Position numbers and translations under genes: made by a program
NCBI GenBank assembly: GCA_011037195.1
Contig: JAAEAF010005115.1
Location: forward strand, 77,993 to 141,992
Length of the DNA stretch: 64,000 nt
Reading direction: 5' to 3'
Source: Triatoma infestans
Lineage: Eukaryota > Arthropoda > Insecta > Hemiptera > Reduviidae
Part shown: positions 9,770-20,519 of the stretch, piece by piece
Layout: each line of letters begins with the position of its first letter
How positions within the stretch are numbered: the first letter of the stretch is position 1
The notes under the pieces: generated by a model
What the model was told of the DNA's origin: nothing
What the model saw: the letters and a program-made list of their open reading frames with translations, nothing else
The model's database searches: none

Positions 9770-10240
9770 TTCATTTTTACTTTCTCTTACTAAGTAAAGT
9801 ATTCGTGTCAAATTCTCGAAATTGAGTTTTCATCGGAAATACTTGTTTTGAGGTCCTCTGAATATGGAAAAAATGTAACAGAACACATCAACAGAATATC
9901 TTAAAAAACGAATATCAACACAGTTTATGTGTTGTGAGTGTGCGTATGAACAAATATCTCAAAATAGAATAATCACAGAAAGCTGAAACTTGATATTCCT
10001 TGTAGATATTTTACTGAATGCTTTTGTTTTTTCAGTTTTTCGCAATTTTCTTTAAACTTCGTATATTATTTACCTACGCGCATAAATATCTATCATTTTC
10101 ATTTAAAACATTTTCCCAAAAAAATGGATTTTTTGGTGGGGTTCTGAGGGAATTGGTAGGCCATTTATCAGAAATGGTTATCATAAACTTGGGAATAGTT
10201 TCAAAACATGTTAAACTATTTATCTTTTAAATTACTTAAA
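9770..10240 (+). repeat. Family A, partial copy
   Basis: It starts with the terminal palindrome 'actttctcttactaagta', then 'gagttttcatcggaaat' and 'gaggtcctctga'. It keeps one shortened ~290-bp block ('tttttcgcaattttc') and stops near 10240 without the terminal hairpin. Confidence 0.65.
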
Positions 10241-10434
10241 ACGAATGCAGATAAATCAATTATTGAACACGAATGAATTGCTTCCATACATTACCGCGCT
10301 TCGGACAGAATGAACTGCTTTAACCCCCCCTCCCCCCAAACCATTGCTGTACATAAATAATACAAATCTAATTGAATATGATTACTTTAATATAAATAAA
10401 TATATAATTTACTTAAAAAGAAATTAATGATTAG

Positions 10435-10668
10435 GGCAGGGATTAGGTTAGTGTTAGTGCGTTGACCTCCCATGCGGAGGTCCCCAGCAATGCATCTCTT
10501 ACATTTTCCCATCCTAGGATCCTCTACAGCTCTCTGTACGATGATGAGCAGTATTAAATGTAACGAGAGAACACTGTTCGGAGGCCGGCAGTACATTGAG
10601 AAGGCTCCGAGCGACAATGACCATTGAAACTGACGCGCCTTAAATTAAAAAAAATAATAATAATAGAT
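10435..10668 (+). mobile_element. tRNA-derived SINE, family SINE-A
   Basis: A degenerate tRNA-like head carries box A-like 'ggattaggttagtgttag' and box B-like 'ggaggtcccca'. The SINE-A body follows: 'cctaggatcctctacag', 'gagagaacactgttcgg', 'aggccggcag', 'gagaaggctccg', ending in 'ttgaaactgacgcgcctta' and an A/TAA-rich tail. The same body recurs at least ten times in this window on both strands. Transcription by RNA polymerase III and LINE-driven mobility are expected for such elements. Confidence 0.8.
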
Positions 10669-10712
10669 TGCTCTCTCTCTCGCTCTCTCTCTCACACACA
10701 ATATGCTCGCAA
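10669..10712. repeat. CT-rich microsatellite
   Basis: A (CT)n tract followed by a short CA tract joins the SINE tail to the composite element that follows. Confidence 0.7.
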
Positions 10713-11160
10713 GGGGTATCTGCTGCATGCAGTTACTTGGGCAGTAGCGATCTCACGGGTTTCCACAGTTGTACTCCGTGCACTTCGTCAGAATAGTATA
10801 CAATATACTTAAACTACATAAACTCTACACTTTACAGACAAGGACAAACACCGTACACAAACTAGGGTTTCTGTCCCTAGTTAAACTGCGTAAACCAAGG
10901 GAGAATGAAGGAATTAGCTCAGTGGTAGTGCGCCGGACAAGTAACGCGGAGGTCCCGGGTTCAAATCCAGCATGCTGCCCTTAGATTTTCTTTTCCTAGG
11001 AGCCTCTACTACTCACTGTCCGGTGAATGGCAGTGTTGTCTATAGGTAGAGAACACTGCTTACAGGCCGGCTGTGCATTGGAGAAGGCTGCGGGGGGACC
11101 AACAGATCTTTCAAGTCGCAGTGCAATAATCCCCTACAACAATCTACATCTAAATCTGCA
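10713..11160 (+). mobile_element. Composite repeat: leader plus SINE-A, copy 1
   Basis: A ~195-bp leader ('gcatgcagttacttgggc', 'ctctacactttacagac', and a hairpin formed by 'actaggg' and 'ccctagt' near 10861-10882) is fused to a SINE-A head (box A 'ttagctcagtggtagt', box B 'gggttcaaatcc'). It ends in a distinct tail, 'cccctacaacaatctacat'. The same leader-head-tail order recurs at 35330-35730 and 49046-49500, so the fusion itself has been mobilised. Confidence 0.75.
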
Positions 11161-11167
11161 CGCACTC

Positions 11168-11395
11168 CCACATTAGAGATTAGCTAAATGGCAGCACGCT
11201 GGACTCCCACTGGAAGTCCCGGGTTTGAATCCAGTTATGCGGCTTTTAAATTTTCTCTTTATAGAAGCCCCTCTACAGCTCATTGTGCAGGATTGGGTTG
11301 AAGTTGTTCGTGTCCGAGATTGTTCTCATGTGCCTCCTGGATATCCAACTAAACAACATCAGTCACCAGCGCAACCTAGAATACTGTGCCGCGCG
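11168..11395 (+). mobile_element. SINE-A, partial
   Basis: Box A region 'gattagctaaatggcagc' and box B 'gggtttgaatccag' are well preserved. 'agcccctctacagctcatt' marks the body, after which the sequence diverges before reaching the usual tail. Confidence 0.7.
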
Positions 11396-12464
11396 ACGTA
11401 GAATAGATGAATAGCCGAAGTTACACACTCTGATGCGTAGTACAATCAATTGCTAGAAACATGTTTCCTCCTCAAAGGCTTTTCCATTTCTTACATTTAT
11501 GGTGAAAAAACGATTTCAATAAAAAATTTAACGACTTCAATGCTTTCTGTTTCACCAGTTAAAGAATTTGAAGGAAGGAAAAATAAACTAAATTAAATAA
11601 TTAAGGAAGCCGTGGGAATCTTTAACAAATTTTTATTTGTTTATTAAATAAAATCATCGGATTTATAAAGTTGCGCGTCTGTTTAAAATGAAGATGTTAA
11701 TTACAATTGTGAAATGTCCTCATTTGAATTTCAATTAGATCATTAAAGGAAATAATTGAATTTTGTTGAAGATAAACATTATATCAATTGGTTGTAAAGC
11801 CGCTGCTATATTGGCTGGAGAACTAGGCGGACAGGCGGAAGGGCTTATGACAATACTGTAAAGATATCGTATAGATAAATGTATATTTCGCGAATACGTG
11901 CGGACTCGATCTAACTGTACATTTTACTGTACAGTCTACCATTTTCTAACTTCCTCATTTAATATTCAGTAAGCGTGAACCAGTGCTGGTAACAGTTTTC
12001 CAGTCGGTAATATGACATAGTTTTAAATATGGCTAGCTCCCTCTCTTGTTTTCAATATAATAAAACAGAAATGGCTTTTCAATACCTATGTTTTTCTAAA
12101 TATATTAAAGTATAATAGCAGTGATGTTGTGATGGACATATTACTTCCTTATCGGTTGTACAACAGCGCCACCGAGAACATACTTCTTATTTCTAACACA
12201 GAACAGTACCACGAAGTTTTATACTACGCATGTGATCCATCTTAACTGAGTCCAGAGCTGGACTGCGACCATTTAAGCAACATATTCCCTGATTTTAGGG
12301 TGCGATTTGACTAATCATAAAACAGTGTTAAAGAAGAAGTCTGTAACCTATTTTTAAATAGCTAACTAGTCTAAAGTCATCAAGATATCTTAATCAAGAC
12401 ATATCCTAGATAATATCTTGGGTCAACTTAGTCTCTAGTCACTTAGTCGTCTTCTTTCATTAAA
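11396..12464. other. Noncoding stretch, nothing recognised
   Basis: No gene or known repeat family is evident. Composition is ordinary AT-rich. Confidence 0.5.
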
Positions 12465-12472
12465 CATACAAA

Positions 12473-13564
12473 CAGTGGCGGCTACTGCTATTCGCGATTG
12501 CGCGACTGAACCCCCCAGCTATTTGAAAAAAATAAAAAGTAACAAATTATCATACGTTTATTACTTTCTCTTATTCATATTTCAATTTCAAAAAATATTT
12601 TCATTTTTATTTATATTAGTTTCAAACCTTAAACCTTAGTCACAGTAAAAATAGTATATATTGCCTGATATCAAATTTCAATCAAATCCATGTGAAAAAA
12701 ATAATTTGTTTGTCAAATCCGAGGAGAATTAGAAATAAAAGAATAGGAACGTATATCAGTATAGGAGCTCACTCTAATGTTTTGTTTAAAGTATTGTGCA
12801 TTTTTGTACGATTGTAGGTATAATGCATGCACATATCAGGAGATGTATAAAAAAGTAGGAAGTTGGGGGTTCACAGTTGGGAGTCGCGCCGGAGAATTTA
12901 GTATATATATATGTATATATAAAAAATTTCTTTGTGTTAGTATAGAAAACTGTATATTCCTTATTACTTTTTAAAATAAGAGTGGGGGATTCTTGCGCGA
13001 TGAACATTACTTACGATCTATGAACGAACTTACCCGATCTTACCCGAAGTTAAAAAAAATGTTTTTAGCAAATGTATTGTAGTGTGTGTGTGTGTGTGTT
13101 TCACACTAGATTTTTTGTGATGTGATGTTCCTGTGCCAATGTGTGGATTATTATATATTATATTTATATATTATTTTTATATTTATAAAAATTTGATGTT
13201 GGTATTGGTACTTAAAACATCACTAAGAGATATGACCCAGCAAAGAATCGATGCTAACTCATTGACATTTCCTTTGAACCGAAACACTTTTTAGATGATA
13301 ATACAAATTTCCGTTAAGTTAACCACTTAAGTTACGAACTCAAACGGTACCACTCTTTTTTTCGCAGTTTTTCTCAAGGTGCACAGTGACAGATTTATTG
13401 TTAATTTAATATATTTAATTGTAGGGGAGGGCTGCAAGTTTTTACTTGGCTCTTGGCTTACTTCATGATTTCTAACTAGCCAAGCTACTAAATAATGATA
13501 GGTAATTAAGTGTTTAAAAAAAAAATGTTGAACCCCCACATATCCAAGTCAGGAGCCGCCACTG
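12473..13564. mobile_element. Non-autonomous hAT element with 8-bp target duplication
   Basis: The 1092-bp element starts with cagtggcggct and ends with agccgccactg, terminal inverted repeats typical of the hAT superfamily. It is flanked on both sides by catacaaa (12465-12472 and 13565-13572), the 8-bp duplication expected of hAT transposases. No hAT transposase (dimerisation or BED domain) is encoded, so it depends on a helper. A fragment of family A ('ttttagcaaatg', a GT tract, 'gtttcacactagatttttt') lies inside at about 13050-13120, inserted or captured. Confidence 0.93.
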
Positions 13565-13572
13565 CATACAAA

Positions 13573-14262
13573 TATAAATTATGGGTAACATGTCGGTAAT
13601 CTCGTAGGTCATTTGTTCAGAAATTTTGACGTCCCTGCGGTTATCTAAAGCAAATAATACGACTCTTACACTGACATACATAACATTCACTCAATATAAA
13701 AAAAACACTATTTGGTTTTAGCAAACTAACATATAAACTCCATACAAAGAACTCACACTACGTGTTGTGAACTTTCTCTTTACTACCGCTTACAACTCTA
13801 TGTTTCAACATCTGCCGCTCTCAATTTCGCCATGGTTGCAATCTATGGTGCACCTGACCCGCATTTATCACGCTCAGCTTAAAAAGAGATCAACAGAGAT
13901 GAGAGATTTAAAAGCACCAACTGGCTATCCATTGGTGACATAAAAAAAAAAAAACGCTCTAATCAGCCCGATTCACCCGACTTTCAAACAGCTTTTGTCA
14001 GACTTCACTCGGGTTTCAAGCAGTCAAGAATAGTCTTCAACAAAATTTCATACAAGAAATAAGGACTCTTAAACCAGCTTTCGAAAAGTTCTCTACCAGA
14101 TAGCTAACAAGCAACATCTAAAGGAATCGTTAGATCAGAGTTTTAACCAGCTAAAGTATCAAAAATTTACCTACACATCGCTCGTGGCCCGGGTAATCTT
14201 AAATGTTTTTCAATACACCATCTCTTCTCTAAGTCTAATGTAAAAATACATAACTATGAGGA
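13573..14262. other. Noncoding stretch, nothing recognised
   Basis: The composition is less extreme than average, but there is no open frame or repeat that I can place. Confidence 0.45.
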
Positions 14263-14740
14263 TACGAGGCCTGTCCAAAAAAAAAAAAAAAATCCTGCGC
14301 AAATGTTGGGGCGATACCTTTTTTCCCTGAAAAAGGAGATTACCTTCATCATGCTGCAGAACATTGCTGCGTGAAGTTTTGTCAGAAGCTTGGTGACTCC
14401 CATACCGAAACAATTTGTAAAATTCGGCAGGTGATAATGCTCCGGCTCATTTGTTGTACCTCATCCAGGCTTTCTTGACAAAAATAGATAAGAATTCCGG
14501 TTGTCCGCCAAGCCCGCTACTCTCCTTCATATATGGCCCCTCCCGAATTCTGCGTTTTTCCGAGATAAAGAAGCCACTGAAAGGCTGTCGATTTGAAAGT
14601 AGAGAGAAGATAATGCGAGAGAACGCGACGGCTGAGCTGCAGGCCATTCTAAAAAAAAAAAACGCCTTCCACCAGTGTGGGCTAAGTTCTCGCTACTCAA
14701 TACACGGATTGAAAATAATGTTCGATACCTTCTGAGTAAT
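14263..14740 (+). pseudogene. Mariner-family transposase, internally deleted
   Basis: The left terminus 'tacgaggcctgtccaaaa' is typical of mariner inverted repeats. Stitched frames give an N-terminal helix-turn-helix fragment, VKFCQKLGDSHTETI, joined directly to the end of the catalytic domain: DNAPAH (gataatgctccggctcat near 14433, carrying the second catalytic Asp), YLIQAFLTK, YSP.MAP (third-Asp region, frameshifted) and 'KKPLKGCRFESREKIM'. The central part with the first Asp is missing, so roughly 200 of ~340 residues are lost. Several frameshifts and a TAA-repeat-like end replace the right terminus. It would have been a cut-and-paste transposase. Confidence 0.8.
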
Positions 14741-14769
14741 AATAATAATAATAAAAAAACCTTTGGTAC

Positions 14770-15810
14770 AACCGGAAAATCTTATTTATTATTATTTGTC
14801 TGAGGGGAGGGACCAAACCCTACGCTATCCAAAGCCTCACTGGGCCCATATAGCTGCTCCAAGAAATATGGAACCAGGTCTAGAACAAAAATCCAGACCC
14901 GGGTCTAATCCATCTAAGATTCACCGCAGTCCAAATAAATCGGACAATAACCTTAAGCGGAAATAGCCTAAGCTCTTCCACAGACATCCTGAACCAAATT
15001 TCCTCACAACCCAAGCAATCAGTCATAAGATGGATGGATGTTTCTTCCCTGTCTCACAGACTCTACAAAATGGATCCGGCATGAGACCCATTATGTAGAG
15101 ATGTCTCCTTGAACCACAATGTCCAGTAAGAGATCCAACCAGATGCCTGAGAGCGCTCCGTGAAAAACACAGCAACGTCTCACTAATGGCCTTGTCCGCA
15201 CCCCCAATGAGCATTTTGTACTGCCGAAAACCAACTGAGCTCCTCCATAAGGATGAATACTGTGATGCTGTCCCATGTCTGGAAGCCTGACAGACATGTG
15301 CCAGAAGACACGCCAACAGCAGGCTCGGGACCAATGAAAGGAAGAGAGGCGCCTAATTTGGCAAACCTATCCACCTGCTCATTTCCAAAAATTCCCATGT
15401 GACCTGGCACCCATACTAGAAGCACATCCTTCAGAGAAGAAAGCTCTTCCAGTCTTTTAGAACATTCTAACACCAACCTGGAAGTGAAGACACATGAACT
15501 CAGCGCCTTCAACGCAGCCTGGCTGTCCGGGCAGATACAAACTCCTTTTAAGTTAGTGTTACGTACCCTCTCATCCAAGACACAACAAAGAATAGCATGA
15601 AACTCAGTCTGGAAGACTGTGGTACATTCACCAAGAGATACTGCCAAATGATCTCAAAATAGACCGCAACTCCAGACCTACCATCCATCCATTCCGGAAC
15701 CGTCTGTGTAACACCGGAAGTAATTATCAGGTATCACATCCGACCAGTCTTGACCAATCTTCCCTAAAGGGTAACCTGACACTGTAAAAATGTCCGGAAA
15801 ACTATATCTG
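14770..15810 (-). pseudogene. LINE RNase H and tail, frameshifted, with 3' UTR
   Basis: The frame enters near 15750 with CYTDGS (first RNase H Asp). It continues in 15647-15183 with VFQTEFHAI (Glu), CPDSQAALKAL (Asp) and 'LVWVPGHMGIFGNEQVDR' (His, Asp), then GPEP. A frameshift near 15240 moves to 15334-15023, which holds LVGSLTGHCGSRRHLYIMGL and 'DPFCRVC'. The remainder to about 14770 is a stop-rich 3' UTR-like segment. The order matches the intact relative at 32583-33563. Stops and frameshifts make it a pseudogene. It lies tail to tail with the mariner remnant. Confidence 0.8.
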
Positions 15811-15834
15811 ACAGGTAAATAGAAATTATTAAGA

Positions 15835-16560
15835 GAAAGTGTAAAAAATCTAAGGTAATAATTTCAGTGAGAAAATGTCGTATGACACTATTCATTACAC
15901 TTTAAATTTTAATTTTATTCAATTGCCACAACAAATACATAGAGGTGGTGGGGATATATATGTATCTATCTTAGTAGTTCACTGATTATAATGTAGTCCA
16001 GAAGATAGTGCCAATAATATTTAAAAAAAAAAAAAAATTGAAATTTAACGTCACAGATTTCTTCAGAACGTCCTAAAATAATTCCAAAAAAAAAAAAAAA
16101 AAATCTGTTAAAGCTCACTTCCGGTCAACGAATTTTCTACAAATTTGGAATTCTACTGATGTGGTCTTTATTATTTCTCCCACAGAACTCCCGCAAAAAA
16201 CAATTTTCCCTGGAAAATGTTTCAAATAAAAGTGATAGGCATTTACGTTTGTAGATAGTATACGAAGTTTTTGAGCAATTCGTTGGAGCCATTTTTATAA
16301 AATTCTGAAAAACTGAAAAACTCATTAGTAAAGTCGGATATCCAGTCGATGGATTTTTGACAAAAATCTCATTGTCAGATGCGGCGGTGCTTCCTAAACA
16401 GAATATCAAGTTTGAGCTTCCGACGAATTCTGGTTTATGAGATACTTTGTTTACACATACAAACACACATACAGAGCACATTCGATAAAAACTTCAATTT
16501 CAGAGTTCCAATCAGAGATTCAATACAAAGTTTCTCCTACAGAGTAAGAGAAAATGTAAA
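15835..16560 (-). repeat. Family A, diverged copy in reverse
   Basis: The reverse-complement hallmarks are 'cacttccggtcaacg', 'ccctggaaaatgtttcaaat', 'gtgataggcatttacg' and 'cgttggagccattttt'. It closes with 'cctacagagtaagagaaa'. Inside, at about 15930-16030, there is a segment also found near 62570-62640 ('tgtagtccag', 'gccaataa'). Confidence 0.6.
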
Positions 16561-17110
16561 TAAATAAAAAAAATAGGCAAATGTATGCAGCATTGCCCTG
16601 GATATTTTTCACCGTTTAAATAAATCGCACACAATTGGTATACCGGTGTTATTTATATAGCCAAATCCATTTATTGAACGATCAAAGTTTGTTATTTTAA
16701 CTCAACTTACATTTATATATTTAACATGAAAAATATAATATTTACTCATTATAACTCACTTGAACAATAAAGACAAAAAAAAAACAAAAAACGGAAATGA
16801 GAATTTTAACAGTAAAAGATGTAATATTACAAAGGTCAGCTTTATTACAAACTTTCTTCAACTTTGCCGTTCAGTTCACAAACTTCATTTTACTTAAAAT
16901 ATAGTCATCCACCGTGTTTAATTAATAGCAGCAACTAAAAAACTTAATAGAGAAAAAAAAAAACAAACTCAGCGAGCTGTTACTTTATTTTATCAGCTCT
17001 TCATTTCTATTATTATAAAGTCAGCGGATTATTGAAAGAAGCTTAGAAGGAAGGCGGACTGTTTTTTGTTTTGTTTTTTGTTATTATGTATTTTGGTATT
17101 TTGTTCGGTG
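16561..17110. other. AT-rich stretch, nothing recognised
   Basis: There are only A/T-rich runs. No gene or paired repeat. Confidence 0.55.
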
Positions 17111-17114
17111 TTAG

Positions 17115-17300
17115 GGACGGTATTAACTAGCTGGAGTGGCATACGGAGCTCCCGGTTTGGAGTCTAGGTAATGCTAAACTTAGATTTTCTTTTCCTAGCA
17201 GCTTCTACACTCTCATTGCCCGGTGTTGCATAGTGTTATCAACATCAATTACCGGCAATGCACTGTGAAGATTCCACAAAGCATATTAGATATTTTAAGG
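17115..17300 (+). mobile_element. SINE-A, strongly degenerate
   Basis: Recognisable parts are 'cggagctcccggtttgga' (box B region), 'tagattttcttttcctagc' and 'accggcaatgcactg'. Box A is nearly lost and the tail is missing. Confidence 0.55.
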
Positions 17301-17647
17301 TAAAATGTTAATACCTTAAATCATCCCTTGATGGCTAATACTAACTTTGGAAATAAAAAGAAAACATTCAGAATCAAATCACTTCAGATACTTGTAAATG
17401 GGATTCGTATCATTAGAATCATTAGTTACTGCCTACCTAGGCCAAACTAGGGAGAGAGAATTTCATATAAAAGAAAGATGAGAGAAGAACAGTCTAGGAT
17501 CACTTTTAATAACAGTCATGGACACCAGTCAGCCAACATCGTTCTACCTACTTTCTACTTTTCAGCCATTCTATCTCTCTCTTGATTAATCTCTCGCTAC
17601 CTTATTCTCAATATCTTAAACTAGTGTAAAGTACTTGCAGTTTATAT

Positions 17648-17947
17648 CTTCTTCTTCTTCTTCTTCCATTGGCTCTACGGTCCTTGAAGAACCTTGGCCT
17701 TCGCCAGAAGAATTTGCTGAGGCGTCTCTATCATCCACTTTCCTTCTCCATTGCCTTATCTCCATCTTCCCCAGATCCTCTTCTACATCCTGTAGCCATT
17801 TTAAACGGGGCCTGCCCCGCGGTCTTTTCTCTCCGGGATGCCTTCATAGAGCCTCTTTGCCCCCCGACTGGCATCCATCCGGTGCAGATGCCCCAACCAG
17901 CGCGGTCTGCCTGGTCACAAGATCATCATCCCAGTAAAGCTCTCTTA
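17648..17947 (-). mobile_element. 5'-truncated RTE-like LINE tail with (GAA)n end
   Basis: The 300-bp insert is bounded by the direct repeat gcagtttatat (17637-17647 and 17948-17958). On the minus strand it encodes the very C-terminus of an RTE-like reverse transcriptase in shifted frames: 'RMDASRGAKRLYEGIPER', then an RGRPR-like segment, W.QDVEEDLG and W......DRD. It ends in (GAA)n, read as (TTC)n at 17648-17665. Frameshifts are present. The target duplication and simple-repeat tail show target-primed insertion into an existing 390-bp repeat unit. Confidence 0.75.
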
Positions 17948-18801
17948 GCAGTTTATATACTTCTATTTAATTACATACAGTGTTCAGTGCATCTATACGT
18001 TTTATTTCTTACTTTCCTAAATCAACTTCGATTCTCTCCTTCTCACATCTACCACAGTAATGGGATCCGAATCATTAGAATTATCAGGATTCGTGAGGAT
18101 CCGAAAAACCAGGGATCCGAATCATTAGTTACTTCCTACCTAGGCCAAGCTAGGGAGCGAGAATTCCATGTAAAAGAAAAACGAGAGAAGAACTCTCTAG
18201 GAACACTTTTACTACAGTTATGCACACCGTCAGCCAACATCGTTCTACCTACTTTGTATTTTCAGCCAGTCTGCCTCTCTCTTGATTATTCTCTCGTTAC
18301 CTTATTCTCAATAACTTAAACCAGTGTAAAGTTCTTGCATTTTATATGGTTCTATTTAATTGCAACCTGTGTTCAGCGCATCTGCAGGTTTTTATTTCTT
18401 ACTCTCCTAAATCATCTTCAATTCTCACCTTCTCACATCTACCACATTAATGGGATCCGAATCATTAGAATTATTAAGATTCGTGAGGATCCGAAAAACC
18501 AAGGATCCGAATAATTAGTTACTCTCTACCTGTGCCGAACTAGGGAGGGAGAATTCCATATAAAAGAAAGGTGAGTTAGCCCCTGAACAGTCTAGGGACA
18601 GTTTTAGACAACAGTTATAGACACCAGTCAGCCAACATCGTTGTACCTACTTTTTATTTTCAGCCAGTCTGTCTCTCTCTTAATTATAACCCTCGGCTAA
18701 CTTATTCTCTCATATCATTCAACAGTGTACAGTTTGTGTTTCTATTTCATTATATCAGTGTTCAGCACATCATTTACAACATTATTTCTCACTCTCCTCA
18801 A

Positions 18802-19030
18802 TTTTTTTTTTTAATTTCAGGTGCGTCAACATCTATGGTTATTGGCGCCCAGAGCCTTCTCAGTGCACTGCCAGACTCCGGACAGTGTTCTCTCGTACAG
18901 ACAGCACTGTGCATCACCGACAGCGAGTTGCAGAGGCTTCTAGGAAGAAAAAATCGAAGGGTAATCAGAGGTTACTGGCACATAGATTTACAGCTTGACT
19001 CGAACCAGGTCCTCCGCTATCCTTTCCCTC
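18802..19030 (-). mobile_element. SINE-A, reverse, in unit 3 of the tandem repeat
   Basis: In reverse it shows the poly-A tail (as T run), 'ggtgcgtcaacatctatgg', 'gccttctcagtgcactgcc', 'cggacagtgttctctcg' and, at the head, box B as 'gactcgaaccaggtc'. It is flanked by cactctcct.aa (18790-18801 and 19031-19042, one mismatch), its probable target duplication. Confidence 0.85.
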
Positions 19031-19104
19031 CACTCTCCTAAATTATCTCCAATTCTTTCCCACAAACACTACCATATTCATTCCCTTTTTTCAGGCAAAA
19101 AAAA

Positions 19105-19345
19105 AAAGCATTCAATATTTTAGTGTAAAGTAAAATAGAGTAATGCTTATTTTTCAGAGGGGCTTTTCGTCCAACTATCAAATTAAATGTCATGAACAGT
19201 AGCGGAAGCATATATTTTACAATAATTACCATGTTTGAACTAATATAAATTTAGCATTTATACCGGGACTTGATCTGGCGACCTCCCAGTTACAAAGCCA
19301 AGCTCATAACCAATATAGCAAACCTGCGTATGCGAAGAGGGTGTC
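19105..19345 (-). mobile_element. tRNA-derived SINE, family SINE-B
   Basis: Read on the minus strand, 'tggttatgagcttggct', then 'gtaactgggaggtcgcc' and 'gatcaagtcccggtata' form the tRNA-like head with box B. 'atatgcttccgctactgttc' and 'aataagcattactcta' form body and tail. The same element occurs at 51219-51495, where its boundaries are fixed by a target duplication. Confidence 0.75.
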
Positions 19346-19514
19346 ATAAAAAATTTATATACGGATGTCTTGTTAAAATATGACAATGTCAATAGGAATT
19401 AATACAATTTAATAACCAAAATTTCATTAAAACTACAAAATTTACAAACACTTAGTTGGTCTTGCCATGAAATAGTTAAACAGAGATACTGTACCAGGCA
19501 TGTGCCAGCCACCA

Positions 19515-20335
19515 TGAACCAAACAAAGCTTGTGGCAACAGTTTAAATTTAAACAAAACTGAAATGGGGTATCCCAGAACCACCTAAAATAAATTTACAT
19601 GGATAATGTTTCAAATAAAAAGTGATAGGCATTTATGTGATCAGTTAAGTATACAACGTTTAAAGAAATCGTTCGAGCATTGTCCAGAAAATCCGAAAAA
19701 ATAAAAAAAAAAAAATTTCGTAAAATGACAGTTCTGGTTGATGCATTTTGTCCGAAACCTTCCGCGTCATATGCAATGGTAATACCTAAATACTGAGTTT
19801 GAACTTACTTCGATTTTTCATTTTCGAGATATTTTGTGATAGACGAGAGGCTAAAAAAAAAAATTTGACACGATTACAATACTTCCTCTTACTAGGTATA
19901 AGAGAAACGAAAAAGATTTTAGCGATGTTATAGATGTATGGGCTACAATCAAAATAACTCTCGGGAGTAGTTTCACATTTATCAAAATTTATCAAAAAAC
20001 CAAAGCTGTAGATATATTGGAGGGCTTTCGAATGTTTGTGTTAACAGAATAGCACAAAAACGAAAAATCTCGGGGAAATTCAAACTGGACAAATCCATCA
20101 ACCAATCGAAAGAGCGCCTTTATAGAATTTATTTATTTATTTATTTTTTCAGTTTATTGCGATTTTCTGAAAAACGCTTCCAACGAATTTATTTAAACTT
20201 GGTCTACTATCTACACACACATAAACGCCTATCACATTTATTGAAATATTTTTCAGGAAAACTAATTTAAGGTGGTACTGGGGTACTCCATGTCTGATGC
20301 CTTTAAATTTAAACTGTAGCCATAAGATTTGTTTG
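19515..20335. repeat. Large imperfect palindrome built from two family A copies
   Basis: The left arm (19515-19915, reverse family A) and right arm (about 19990-20335, forward) mirror each other from the outside in. 'caaacaaagcttgtggc' pairs with 'gccataagatttgtttg', then 'agtttaaatttaaac' with 'tttaaatttaaactg', then 'gtgataggcattta' with 'taaacgcctatcac'. The 5' modules meet in the middle. Transcripts would fold into a long hairpin. Confidence 0.75.
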
Positions 20336-20519
20336 GGTCAGAGGTTACTGGCACATAGATTCCAGGTATATACTCGTAATATCTTTAACCTTGTAATGTA
20401 ATGATGATAGTGTGTATTTGTAGTAGTGTGAGCGGTGTAGTAAAAGGGCTTTTAAGTACGTTTGAGATAGAAGTAATAAGAATAATTAAGAAAGCACCTC
20501 TGTTTTATAAATAAATATA
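20336..20519. other. Short noncoding spacer
   Basis: It contains 'cagaggttactggcacatag', also found at 18966 inside the reverse SINE. The shared origin is unclear. Confidence 0.5.

Larger units (their letters stand above)
17399..19100 (+). repeat. 390-bp tandem repeat, about three units, with insertions
   Basis: Unit starts carry 'gggat(c/t)cg(a/t)atcattag' at 17399, 18061 and 18451, and units 2 and 3 are exactly 390 bp apart. Shared landmarks are 'acctaggccaa.ctaggga', 'gtcagccaacatcgtt' and 'cagtgtaaagt'. Unit 1 is lengthened by a 300-bp LINE fragment (17648-17947) and unit 3 by a SINE (18802-19030). The repeat contains nested copies of its own 'ggatccgaatcattag' start. It encodes nothing. 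It could be a short satellite array or duplicated LTR-like sequence. Confidence 0.8.

Noticed and set aside
10913..10985. Possible true tRNA gene (also considered at 49255-49325 and 35505-35575)
   Set aside because: Boxes A and B are good, but the acceptor and anticodon stems do not close and the sequence continues into the SINE-A body shared by ten copies.
12786..13007. Minus-strand 73-codon frame inside the hAT element as a transposase remnant
   Set aside because: No hAT dimerisation or BED-finger motif. The overlapping opposite frame is equally long.
17635..18319. Plus-strand frames of 100 and 216 codons
   Set aside because: They read the antisense of an RTE-like LINE tail and then the 390-bp tandem repeat. 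The real coding signal is on the minus strand.
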